Assembly: GCA_963725085.1 (NCBI GenBank)
Contig: CAVRXM010000002.1
Location: forward strand, 59,737-123,736
From: VRUE01 sp963725085
GTDB taxonomy: Bacteria; Actinomycetota; Thermoleophilia; Solirubrobacterales; 70-9
DNA length: 64,000 bases
Reading direction: 5' to 3'
The translations under genes and the position numbers were made by a program. Under the pieces are notes generated by a model. The model made no database searches and was not told where the DNA came from. It was given only the letters and a program-made list of their open reading frames with translations. Positions 33,727 through 42,204 of this stretch are shown in pieces (position 1 is the first letter of the stretch; each line of letters begins with the position of its first letter).

Positions 33727-35090
33727 GCGACTATGACGTGATCGTGCTCGGCGGCGGCTCGCCCGGCGAGCACTGTGCGGGGGCCCTGGGGGAGGGTGGC
33801 CTGCGCGTCGCGGTCGTCGAGCGCGAGCTCGTCGGAGGGGAGTGCTCGTATTACGCCTGCATTCCCTCGAAGACCCTGCTGCGGCCGGGTGAGGCGGTCC
33901 ACGGGGCGCGCAATGCCGCTGCGACCGCAGAGGTCGATCTCGAGGCGGCACTTGCCTGGCGGGACTTCATGGTCTCCGACTACTCCGACGCCGGCCAGGA
34001 GCGCTGGCTGGCCGACAACGGGATCGACCTCCTGCGAGGCACTGGGCGGCTCGCCGGTCCCGGCGCGGTCGAGGTCGACGGGATCCGCCACACCGCCGAG
34101 CACATCGTCCTCGCGAACGGCGCCGACCCGATCACCCCACCGGTGCCGGGCCTGCGCGAGCTCGACGGCGTCTGGGGCAGCCGCGAGGCGACATCGATGA
34201 AGGCCGTCCCGCGCCGCCTGTTGATCCTCGGCGGCGGGCCGGTCGGGGTTGAGATGGCCCAGGTCGTGCGCAGATTCGGGGGCGAGGCGGTCGTCATCGA
34301 CATGGCCGAGCACCTGCTCGGGCGAGAGCCGGCGCCGCTCGGCGAGGCGCTCGGCGAAGCCCTGCGGGCGGAGGGCATCGAGGTTGCCCTGTCGGCGAAC
34401 GCGACCGCAGCGCGGCGGGAGGGCGATGACTACGTCCTCGAGCTCGACGACGGGCGTGAGCTGCGCGGCGACCGTTTGCTGGTCGCCACCGGCCGCCGCC
34501 CCCGTGTCCTGGGGATCGGGCTCGAGTCGGTCGGCGTCGAGCCTGACCCGCACGGCGTTCCGGTCGACGCGCACCTGCGCGCAGCGGAGAACCTCTGGGC
34601 GATCGGCGACGTCAACGGCCTCTGGCCCCTGACCCACGTCGGCAAGTACCAGGGGGACGTCGTCGCCGCCAACATCCTCGGCAATCCGAGGAAGGCCGAC
34701 TACGAGGCGGTGCCGCGCGTTGTCTACACCGATCCCCAGGCCGCCGCGGTCGGTGCCGCCGCCGGCCGGTTCAGCGCCACCGTCCAGCTGTCAGAGCTGC
34801 CGAAGACCGCCACCTACACCCGGGCATATGCCGACGAGAGGGGCTTCCTTACCGTCCTCAGCGACGGCGAGCGGCTGACCGGTGCCTACGCGCTCGGGCC
34901 CGAGGCCGGTGAGTGGCTGCAGCAGGCCACGCTCGCGATCCGTGCACACATCCCGCTCGAGATCGTCAACGACACGATCCAGCCATTCCCCACCTTCTCC
35001 GAGATCTATGTCGGAGCGCTGAAAGCGCTCCTCGGCGAGGTCGCGGCGGCATCGAAGGGGATCGGCGCCGAGCCGCCGATGGCGAACTGA
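33723..35090 (+). CDS. FAD/NAD(P)-dependent oxidoreductase, dihydrolipoamide dehydrogenase/MerA-like
   Basis: A 455-residue flavoprotein, GTG start. FAD-binding motif DVIVLGGGSPGEHCAGAL; redox disulfide GGECSYYACIPSK (CxxxxC); NAD-binding LLILGGGPVGVEMAQVV; second FAD motif NLWAIGDVNGLWPLTHVGKYQG. The dimer-interface His of lipoamide dehydrogenase is absent: the equivalent segment reads IQPFPTFSE where HAHPT is expected, as in mercuric-reductase-type enzymes. No MerA metal-binding C-terminal Cys pair is seen. The substrate is therefore open. Confidence 0.85.
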   Translation: MSDYDVIVLGGGSPGEHCAGALGEGGLRVAVVERELVGGECSYYACIPSKTLLRPGEAVHGARNAAATAEVDLEAALAWRDFMVSDYSDAGQERWLADNGIDLLRGTGRLAGPGAVEVDGIRHTAEHIVLANGADPITPPVPGLRELDGVWGSREATSMKAVPRRLLILGGGPVGVEMAQVVRRFGGEAVVIDMAEHLLGREPAPLGEALGEALRAEGIEVALSANATAARREGDDYVLELDDGRELRGDRLLVATGRRPRVLGIGLESVGVEPDPHGVPVDAHLRAAENLWAIGDVNGLWPLTHVGKYQGDVVAANILGNPRKADYEAVPRVVYTDPQAAAVGAAAGRFSATVQLSELPKTATYTRAYADERGFLTVLSDGERLTGAYALGPEAGEWLQQATLAIRAHIPLEIVNDTIQPFPTFSEIYVGALKALLGEVAAASKGIGAEPPMAN

Positions 35091-35126
35091 CGGCCGAGCG
35101 GCGAGTCTGGCATAGGGTGGGCGGCG

Positions 35127-36704
35127 ATGCAGGCGATTGAAAGTCTGCTGGCTCTTCGGAGTCGGGGGCATGAGCGACCACCGGTTCCGGAGGGCCCGTT
35201 CATCGTCGCCGGCCTCGGCGAGGCGGGTCGGTCGGCCTCCGAGGTGCTTTCCCGGATCGGAGGGGATCGATCGGTCCTGGCATCCGATCACCGCCCGGCC
35301 GCGGTCCCGAAGCGCGTCCGCCGAGCTTTGGCGGAGGCGGGAGTTCGAGTCCATCTCGGCGAGGAGGACGAGCTGCTCGATCTCGCGCCCGCTGTCCGGA
35401 CCCTGGTCAAGAGCCCCGGCGTGCCGATGTCATCGCCGCTCCTCCGCGAGGCGAAGAGGCGGGGGATCGAGGTCCTCGACGAGCTCGAGCTCGGCTGGCG
35501 GCTCGGCAGCGCCCCGACCATCGGCATCACCGGGACCAACGGGAAGACGACCACCGCGACCCTCGCGACGGCGATCCTCGCGAGGTCGGGGCTCGACGCC
35601 ATCCTGGCCGGCAACGCCGACATCGCCCCGCCGCTCTCGGCGGTGACCGCGAATCCCGACCACGACCCGGACGCGGTCGTCTGCGAGGTCTCCAGCTTCC
35701 AGCTAGAGGCCTGCCCGAAGCTGCTGCCCGAGGTCGGCGTCTTCACCAACCTCAGCCACGACCACCTCCCCCGGCACGGGACGATGCACCGCTACGGGGA
35801 GATCAAGCGGAGCCTCTTCATCAAAGACGGGGCGGCGGCGGGGCTGGCCGTGGTCGACACGATCGACAACTTCGGGCGCCGGTTGGCCGATGAAATCGAG
35901 GCGGCGGGAGGCGGGGTGGTCCGGGTTGGCCTCGACCGCGGCGCCGACTTTCGGATCCGTGGTGCGACCTGGGATCTGTGGAGCGCCGAGCTGTCGCTGG
36001 ACACGCCGAGCGGCACCGTCACCTTCGAGACGAGGCTGCCGGGCTATTACAACGCCCGCAACGTCGCCGCCGCCGTCGCACTCTCCGACTCGCTCGGGGT
36101 CGAGCGCGAGGTGCTCAGCGACGTGCTCGCCGGCCACCCGGGTCCGCCGGCGCGCTTCGAGCACATCGAATGCGGCCAGCGTCCCGCGGTGATCCTCGAC
36201 ACCGCCACAACGCCGGCGGCGGTCGAACAGTTCCTCAGCGCGGCACGGGCCGGGATGGAGGCGGGCGGGCGTCTGTGCGCAGTCCTCGGCGTGCTCGGGG
36301 CTCCCGATCCCACGCAGCGTCGCGAGATGGGCTGCCTCGCGCGGAGGCACTGCGACGACCTCTTCCTGACCGCGGGGAGCTTCCGCGGCAACGCCCCGCT
36401 GCGCACGCTCGAGGGCCTGGTGGCCGGTGCGGAATCCGTCAACGGCGGTGACCTAGAGGTCATCCCCGATCGCGAGGAGGCGATCGCCGCTGCGCTCGAG
36501 ATCGCGGGCGAGGCCGACGTGGTCGCGGTGCTGGGCCGCGGCAATGTCGTCGAGTCGGTCCACGACAAGAAGGTCGATGACCGGGAGGTGCTACACCGCC
36601 TGGCCCGAGCCCACCGGGGCGCCGGCTCCGGCCCAGAAGGGCCTGACCAGGCCCCGGCCGGCGAGCTCGGCATGGAGCTCGAGCAGGGCGGAGTAGGTCG
36701 GTAG
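35127..36704 (+). CDS. Mur ligase family protein, MurD-like N-terminus and MurE-like C-terminus
   Basis: A 525-residue ATP-dependent amide ligase. The MurD-type N-terminal Rossmann domain is FIVAGLGEAGRSASEVLSRIG. The central domain has ITGTNGKTTTATLATAIL (ATP P-loop), CEVSSFQLE and FTNLSHDHLPRH, and a Lys in EIKRSLF that fits the carbamylated position. The C-terminal domain (from about residue 355) resembles MurE: ILDTATTPAAVEQFL..GRLCAVLGVLGAPDPTQRREMG and DVVAVLGRGNVVESVHDKKVDDREVL. It is not a standard MurD. Its last 114 bases overlap the convergent MurT-like gene. Confidence 0.8.
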   Translation: MQAIESLLALRSRGHERPPVPEGPFIVAGLGEAGRSASEVLSRIGGDRSVLASDHRPAAVPKRVRRALAEAGVRVHLGEEDELLDLAPAVRTLVKSPGVPMSSPLLREAKRRGIEVLDELELGWRLGSAPTIGITGTNGKTTTATLATAILARSGLDAILAGNADIAPPLSAVTANPDHDPDAVVCEVSSFQLEACPKLLPEVGVFTNLSHDHLPRHGTMHRYGEIKRSLFIKDGAAAGLAVVDTIDNFGRRLADEIEAAGGGVVRVGLDRGADFRIRGATWDLWSAELSLDTPSGTVTFETRLPGYYNARNVAAAVALSDSLGVEREVLSDVLAGHPGPPARFEHIECGQRPAVILDTATTPAAVEQFLSAARAGMEAGGRLCAVLGVLGAPDPTQRREMGCLARRHCDDLFLTAGSFRGNAPLRTLEGLVAGAESVNGGDLEVIPDREEAIAAALEIAGEADVVAVLGRGNVVESVHDKKVDDREVLHRLARAHRGAGSGPEGPDQAPAGELGMELEQGGVGR

Positions 36705-38123
36705 GGCGATCACCCGATCGCCGGACCTCTCGATCGCGAGGTCGAGGGCGGCCGGCATCTCCGGCTCGACCTCGAGGCTCGAGAGCGGCCACTCGGCGTA
36801 CTTGAGACGCAGTGCCAGCTCGGAGGCCCTACCGCCGCTGCAGACCACGTGGCCGACCAGCGGCCGCAGCGCCTCGAAGTCGGCGTCCCAGACCCAGGAG
36901 ACGTCATGGCCATCGGCCTCGCCGTCGTTGAGCGCCATCAGAAGATCGAGCGGTGGGGAGGGATCCCTGGCGAGTGTCCGCAGCAGCTCGTTCGCCCCCG
37001 CCGGGTTCTTCATCAGCAGCACGACCAGGTCGGTGGAGCCCGCCCGGACCCGCTCGCCGCGTCCGAAAACCGGCTCGAACGCCGCGAGCGCTCGGGTGAT
37101 CGAGCCGGCGCCGATCCCGAGCGCGTGAGCCGCGCCCGCCGCCGCGAGCGCGTTGTAGACGTTGTAGAGGCCGGGTAGCCCGAGCCGGGCGTCGAGCCGG
37201 TGGCCACCCATGGCGATCGTGAAGCGAGACCCGTAGAGCCCGTCGATCCGGATCTCCTCGGCGGCGACAGCGGGCAGGGGTCTCTCGGTCCCGCAGGAGT
37301 CGCAGCGGTGGTGGCCCATGTGGCTCAGCATCCGGGTCTCGAAGCGCAGCGGCCCGTCGCAGCCCCGGCAGCGGACCGAGTCGACGGCGTGCTCATAATC
37401 GTTCAGCCCGACCCCGTGGTCCTCGATGCCGAAGTAGGACACCGCGCCTTCGGGCCCTCCGGCGCCCGCCGAGCCCAGGGCGGCGACCCTCGGGTCATCC
37501 GCGTTCAGCACGAGACGTGCCCCGAGCCCGCCGCGGACCATCGCCTCCCAGGCGTCGGCCAGCGCATCGAGCTCGCCGTACCCGTCGAGTCGATCGCGAA
37601 AGAGATTGCCGAGCACGACCAGGTCGGGGGTCAGCTCGGCGGCGACGACGGGCAACCAGGCCTCGTCGACCTCGAAGACGCCGTAATCACTCGGCTCCTC
37701 GAGTAGGGCCGTCACCACTCCGGCGGGCACGTTCGCGCCGGCCCGATTGTGGGCGACGGCGTGGCCGGCCTCGCGGAGGATCGCCGCCAGCATCGAGGCG
37801 GTGGTCGTCTTGCCGTTCGTTCCGGAGACGAGGATGCAGTACTCCGATTGGCGGAGGGACAGCGTTCGGAGCGCGTTCGGGGCCCGGCTCAGCACAACCT
37901 GGCCGGGATGCGTCGTTCCACCGCCCCCCTGCGCCCGTGAGACGCGGTGGGCCGCGTTCGCCAGGTTCCTCAGGGTGTAGGCGAGGCCGGGCGGCGTCAG
38001 CGGCCGGCTGCGGGGGGCCGGGCCGATCGTCTGGGCGATCTCCGAGATCGTTCCGACGTTGTCCCCCAGCGGGGGCAGGTTCCACGCCTTTCGCAGCAGC
38101 CGATCGCGATCCTCCGCTCTCAT
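36591..38123 (-). CDS. MurT-like Mur ligase
   Basis: About 510 residues. The central Mur domain has LVSGTNGKTTTASMLAAIL and NLFRDRLDGYGELD. A zinc-ribbon-like insert follows (CRGCDGPLRFE...HHRCDSCGTE), typical of MurT, and then the MurT C-terminal domain (VVLLMKNPAGANELLRTL, LLMALNDGEADGHDVSWVWD). MurT normally works with the glutaminase GatD to amidate lipid II, but no GatD gene is nearby. ATG 38123 is preferred; an upstream start would overlap the divergent glycosyltransferase. Confidence 0.85.
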   Translation of the reverse strand: MRAEDRDRLLRKAWNLPPLGDNVGTISEIAQTIGPAPRSRPLTPPGLAYTLRNLANAAHRVSRAQGGGGTTHPGQVVLSRAPNALRTLSLRQSEYCILVSGTNGKTTTASMLAAILREAGHAVAHNRAGANVPAGVVTALLEEPSDYGVFEVDEAWLPVVAAELTPDLVVLGNLFRDRLDGYGELDALADAWEAMVRGGLGARLVLNADDPRVAALGSAGAGGPEGAVSYFGIEDHGVGLNDYEHAVDSVRCRGCDGPLRFETRMLSHMGHHRCDSCGTERPLPAVAAEEIRIDGLYGSRFTIAMGGHRLDARLGLPGLYNVYNALAAAGAAHALGIGAGSITRALAAFEPVFGRGERVRAGSTDLVVLLMKNPAGANELLRTLARDPSPPLDLLMALNDGEADGHDVSWVWDADFEALRPLVGHVVCSGGRASELALRLKYAEWPLSSLEVEPEMPAALDLAIERSGDRVIALPTYSALLELHAELAGRGLVRPFWAGAGAPVGSGQAV

Positions 38124-38165
38124 CGCACTACGGAAAACCCGTTGAGGTGAAGATACTGCTGGCTG

Positions 38166-39308
38166 ATGCACATTCTGATCTCCCTATCCCGCTTCATGCT
38201 CGGTGGAACCGAGACCTACTCGGTCACGGTCGGCGAGCAGCTCGAGCGGCTCGGCCACACCGTAACCCTCCAGGCGACCGAGGCCAGTGCCGAGGGAAAG
38301 GAGCTGGCGGTGTCGCGAGGGTTGCCGCTGATGCTGGGCGACTCCGAGCTGCCCGATCAGGTCGACGCGGTCCTGGTCCAGGACGCTGGGACGGCCTACA
38401 CATTCGCCGGTCGCCGGCCCGGCCTGCGCCAGGTGTTCGCGATCCACGGGCTCGCCGCCTACGAGCACCCGCCCAGCCAGCTGGACCCCTCGCTCCCGGT
38501 CGTCGTCTTCAACGATCGCGTCGGCGGCCACGCTGCCGCCCTCGCCTCGCGTCCCGAAGTGATCCGCATGCACCAGCCGATCGACTTCGAACGATTCAAA
38601 CCACGCGGCGGTACCAGGCGCCGGGCGCGAACGGTCCTCACCCTCAGCAACTACCTGCGGGGCGAGCGCCTCGAAATGCTCGAACGCGTCTGCCGCGACC
38701 TCGGGCTCGAGCTGGTCAGGCTCGGGGCAAACGGCAGGCCGACCCTCGATCCGAGAGAGGCGATGGCCAAAGCGGACATTGTCGTCGGCTACGGGCGGAC
38801 GGTGCTGGAGGGAATGGCGATGGGGTGCGCCGCCTACGTCTGGGACTACGCGGGCGGCGACGGGTGGGTCACCCCGGAGACGTATCCGGCCCTGGAGGCG
38901 GACGGATTCAGCGGGGCCGCCTTCGAGACGGTCGTCGATGAAGATCGACTGCGCGCCGAACTCGCCGATTACAACCCCGAGCTGGGGATGCTGGGCCTCG
39001 ACCTGGTCAGGGCCAATCACTCCGCCGTCACCCACACGGAGGGCCTGGCCGGCCTCCTCACCGAGGCGAGCGCGCCGGAGCCCGAGGACACATTCGAAAC
39101 GCTCGCCCGGCTGGTGCGGCTCGAGGCACGCGCGACGATTCGCGCCGACAGCCTCGAAGCCGAGAACAGGCGGATGCACGCGGATCTCGGCGGCGTCCTT
39201 GAAGACCGAGACGGCACCCGGGCGCAGCTCGACGCGATTCTCCGCTCGCGCTCCTGGAGGCTGCTTGCTCCGCTGCGGCGGGCGGCATCCCGCGTCCGGA
39301 GACGCTGA
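38166..39308 (+). CDS. glycosyltransferase (GT-B-like)
   Basis: A 380-residue protein. The opening MHILISLSRFMLGGTETYSVTVGEQLERLGHTV is the GT4-type donor/acceptor domain start. RTVLTLSNYLRGERLEMLERVCRDLGLELVRLG and ADIVVGYGRTVLEGMAMGCAAYVWDY form the second Rossmann domain, with a retaining-type Glu-rich loop. The C-terminal 70 residues are a charged coiled coil with a basic tip. It probably adds sugars to a cell-envelope glycan; the adjacent Mur-type ligases suggest a wall context (inference). Confidence 0.8.
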   Translation: MHILISLSRFMLGGTETYSVTVGEQLERLGHTVTLQATEASAEGKELAVSRGLPLMLGDSELPDQVDAVLVQDAGTAYTFAGRRPGLRQVFAIHGLAAYEHPPSQLDPSLPVVVFNDRVGGHAAALASRPEVIRMHQPIDFERFKPRGGTRRRARTVLTLSNYLRGERLEMLERVCRDLGLELVRLGANGRPTLDPREAMAKADIVVGYGRTVLEGMAMGCAAYVWDYAGGDGWVTPETYPALEADGFSGAAFETVVDEDRLRAELADYNPELGMLGLDLVRANHSAVTHTEGLAGLLTEASAPEPEDTFETLARLVRLEARATIRADSLEAENRRMHADLGGVLEDRDGTRAQLDAILRSRSWRLLAPLRRAASRVRRR

Positions 39309-39310
39309 GG

Positions 39311-40636
39311 TCAGGGCCTGATCCTGAACTTCCGGATCGCCGGCGTCGGGTCGGTGTTTCCGGCGAGGTCGACGGCGTCGACGCTGAAGGTGTGCTTGCC
39401 GGCCCTGAGGTGGCCGTAGCTTTTTGGCGAGACACACGGCTTCGCGGGCTTGCGGTCGATCCGGCAGATGAACTTCGCGCCGGGTTCGCTCGACCCGAAC
39501 CGGAACGTCGCCCGGTCCTTCTGCTGGCTGATCTTCGCCTTTCGGATCAGCGTGTCGGGCGGATTGGCACCAGCCGGGCCGGACTCGATCCGGGTCCCGG
39601 GGGGCGTCATGTCCGCGGACCCGACGATCCTGATCCCGAACGGCTTTTCGCGAGCTCCCCCCGCGTCTCCGACCGCAATGTCGTAGGTGGTGCCGCCGTT
39701 CGCTTCGAAGGCGACCTTGCTGCCGTAGAGGTCCTCGCCGCTGCAGGCGGGGTCGTTGTTGTTGTCGGCGACACTGGTCAGCGATTCGAGTTCGTCGCCG
39801 GTGTAGACGGCGAGGATGCTGTCGATTTCGCCGAGGCAGGTATCGATCGTTGTCGGCCCGGTGTTCGGCGCCCTCCAGCGGAACCAGACCGTGTGGTCGC
39901 CGATCCACAAGTCCGAGTCCGGAGGGTTGGAGACATAGTGGTCCGGCTCGCCGGCCTGCCGGGTCGCACCGGCCGTGTTGCCTTCTTCGGCGACTTCCCG
40001 GCCGACCAGTTCCTGGGCGCGTCCGAAATCGTCGTTGGCGGGCCCGACATAGGTGGTGATGCCGGCATCGTCGTTGACGTTGGCGGTGAATGGGCTCAGA
40101 TACCGCGAGAAGAATTCGCCGTTCGCGCAGGGGTTTTCGTCATGGAAGGCCCATCCATTCTGGGCGGTGTCGGCGGTGATGGCCGCGATCGCGTACGCGT
40201 GGCCGGCGCTGAGGTAGGCGGCCGTCGCGGGTGTGAAGTTCGCGGTGTAGTCGTAGTAGGTGCTGTCCGCGGTGATGCTGCCGCCCGGAATCGTCGTCGA
40301 GTCGAGCATCGGTTCGACCGGTGTCCCCGATCCGTCTGTGCCGTAGAGGCGCACGTCGATGTCCGCGCCGCTGCCGCCCGCTGCGCGGGCGATGTTCCTG
40401 AGGTCAACCGTGAGCAACTTACCGCTGCGTTTGGCGGGGAACGTCTGTGCCCACTCCGCTCCGGAGCTGATGATCGCGAACCCGTCGTGCCCGGGTTCGC
40501 ATTCGGAGTTGGGGATGCCGATCGCCTGGACCGGCGCCGCCGTCCCGAGCATCGCCGCCAGCGCGATCGCGAGGAAGGCGACCCCGCCGGCGCGTCTGCG
40601 GGCGGAGCCTCTGGGGTTGGTGGGACTGGGGTCCAT
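39311..40636 (-). CDS. exported beta-sandwich protein
   Basis: A 441-residue secreted protein with a signal peptide (GVAFLAIALAAMLGTAAPVQA). The middle holds a pre-peptidase-like module (PANDDFGRAQELVGREVAEEGNTAGATRQAGEPDH...TVWFRWRAPNTGPTTIDTCLG). The C-terminus is an Ig-like chromosome-surface domain with IDRKPAKPCVSPKSYGHLRAGKHTFSVDAVDLAGN. Such domains are common in secreted actinobacterial proteins. Function unknown. GAA codons for Glu are unusually frequent. Confidence 0.75.
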   Translation of the reverse strand: MDPSPTNPRGSARRRAGGVAFLAIALAAMLGTAAPVQAIGIPNSECEPGHDGFAIISSGAEWAQTFPAKRSGKLLTVDLRNIARAAGGSGADIDVRLYGTDGSGTPVEPMLDSTTIPGGSITADSTYYDYTANFTPATAAYLSAGHAYAIAAITADTAQNGWAFHDENPCANGEFFSRYLSPFTANVNDDAGITTYVGPANDDFGRAQELVGREVAEEGNTAGATRQAGEPDHYVSNPPDSDLWIGDHTVWFRWRAPNTGPTTIDTCLGEIDSILAVYTGDELESLTSVADNNNDPACSGEDLYGSKVAFEANGGTTYDIAVGDAGGAREKPFGIRIVGSADMTPPGTRIESGPAGANPPDTLIRKAKISQQKDRATFRFGSSEPGAKFICRIDRKPAKPCVSPKSYGHLRAGKHTFSVDAVDLAGNTDPTPAIRKFRIRP

Positions 40637-40741
40637 GACAACACGCCGTTCCGGCCTCCCGGCGCAAAAGGGTAATCATCGTCCACCGGTCGGGCAAGCC
40701 TTCGTTTTCTGTGGGCGCCCCTGTCAGACTTTCGTCCACCG

Positions 40742-42202
40742 GTGGGCGTCGAGATCCGCAAACGTTGGGGGGCAGGGGTGTTCGCTGCCGCGGGCCTGCT
40801 CGCCCTGGCTATCGTCGCCTCCCTGCCCGCACCCGCATCCGCCTACGTCTACTGGGTCAATGAAGAAACCGAGTCGATCGGCCGCGCCGGGCTCGACGGG
40901 TCCTCACCGGACCCGAGCGTCGTCTCCGGATTGGGCACGCCGACGGGCGTCGCCGTCGACGGATCCCACATCTACTGGACGGACTCCACCACCGATTCGA
41001 TCGGCCGCGCCAACCTCGACGGATCGGACCCGATCCCGGCCTTCATCCCCGGCGCCAAAGACCCCTCGGCCCTCGCGATCCACGGCGGCAAGATCTACTG
41101 GGTCAACCAGTCGGTCGGCAAAATCGGACGCGCCAACATCAACGGCACCGAAGTCACCCAGAGCCTGGTCGAAGGACTCACCAACGTCCAATCGGTGGCG
41201 GCCGACGATGCCCACATCTACTGGGCGACCTATGTCGCCGGCAGCGCGATTGGCAGGGCGAATCTCAACGGCGGCGAAGTCAACGGCAGCTTTATCACCG
41301 GCACGTCATTTCCTCACGGCCTCGCCGTCGACTCGGGCCACATCTACTGGGCCAACTACGTCGGCGACACGATCGGCCGGGCCAGCATCAACGGATCGAG
41401 CCCGAACCAGAACTTCATCACCGGCACCACCTACACGCTCGGGGTCGCTGCCGATGCCGCCCATCTCTATTGGGCTCGCATCCAGGTGGGGAAGATCGGG
41501 CGCTCCAACCTGGATGGGTCCGAAGTGAATAGCGAACTCCTCGCCGGGCTCGGCAAACCGGAGGCGATCGCAGTCGACCAGCTCCCGTACGCGACCACCA
41601 CCGCGCTCTCGTGCACGCCGCCGTCGCTGGCCGAGGGCTCATCCGCCACCTGCACCGCGACCGTGACCGACACCACCGGTGACGCGGGCAGCCCTGCCGG
41701 GACCGTCGCCTTCTCGGGCGGCGCCTTCACCCCGGCGACGAGCTGTCAGCTCGTCGCCGTCAACGCGGTCCAGGCTGCCTGCCTGGTCACCTTCGTGGGC
41801 TCGGACACCGGCGCTCGGACGCTCACCGCCTCCTACGGAGGGGAGCTGACCCACGCCGCCAGCAGCGGCACCGCCCGGGTCGAGGTCACGGGTTCGACCC
41901 AGCCGTCCAACGACTTCAAGCTCGGCAAGCCGAAGCTCGACCGGAGGAAGGGCACGGCGTCGCTGACCGCGACCGTCCCCGGCGCCGGCAGGCTCGACCT
42001 TTCGGGCAATGGCGTCAAGAAGGCGAGCAGGCGCGCGAAGACGGCGGGCAGGGTGAAGCTCGCGATCAGGCCGGCGAAACAGGCGATGACGACGCTGAAG
42101 GAAACCGGCAAGGCAAAGGTCACCGCCAAGGTCACCTTCACGCCGACCGGCGGCGACCCGCGCTCGCGGATCGTGAAGCTGACGCTGAAGCTCGCCGGCT
42201 GA
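40742..42202 (+). CDS. secreted beta-propeller protein with Ig-like and Lys-rich C-terminal domains
   Basis: A 486-residue exported protein. Residues 1-35 are a signal peptide. About 35-275 hold six YWTD-like repeats of roughly 40 residues (VYWVNEETESIGRAGLDGS, IYWTDSTTDSIGRANLDGS and so on), which would form a beta-propeller. About 285-385 are an Ig-like domain with two Cys pairs. Residues 390-486 are a Lys-rich beta-sandwich (KLDRRKGTASLTATVPGAG) shared with 42205-43431. Likely surface or extracellular binding protein. Confidence 0.82.
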   Translation: MGVEIRKRWGAGVFAAAGLLALAIVASLPAPASAYVYWVNEETESIGRAGLDGSSPDPSVVSGLGTPTGVAVDGSHIYWTDSTTDSIGRANLDGSDPIPAFIPGAKDPSALAIHGGKIYWVNQSVGKIGRANINGTEVTQSLVEGLTNVQSVAADDAHIYWATYVAGSAIGRANLNGGEVNGSFITGTSFPHGLAVDSGHIYWANYVGDTIGRASINGSSPNQNFITGTTYTLGVAADAAHLYWARIQVGKIGRSNLDGSEVNSELLAGLGKPEAIAVDQLPYATTTALSCTPPSLAEGSSATCTATVTDTTGDAGSPAGTVAFSGGAFTPATSCQLVAVNAVQAACLVTFVGSDTGARTLTASYGGELTHAASSGTARVEVTGSTQPSNDFKLGKPKLDRRKGTASLTATVPGAGRLDLSGNGVKKASRRAKTAGRVKLAIRPAKQAMTTLKETGKAKVTAKVTFTPTGGDPRSRIVKLTLKLAG

Positions 42203-42204
42203 GC

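Noticed and set aside
35287..36673. Several minus-strand frames opposite the Mur ligase
   Set aside because: Shadows; the plus strand has intact Mur motifs throughout.
41050..41500. Repeated blocks in the beta-propeller gene as a possible CRISPR or DNA repeat
   Set aside because: The periodicity of about 120 bases is a protein repeat (YWTD-like units) with third-base divergence, not a DNA array. No CRISPR array was seen anywhere in the window.
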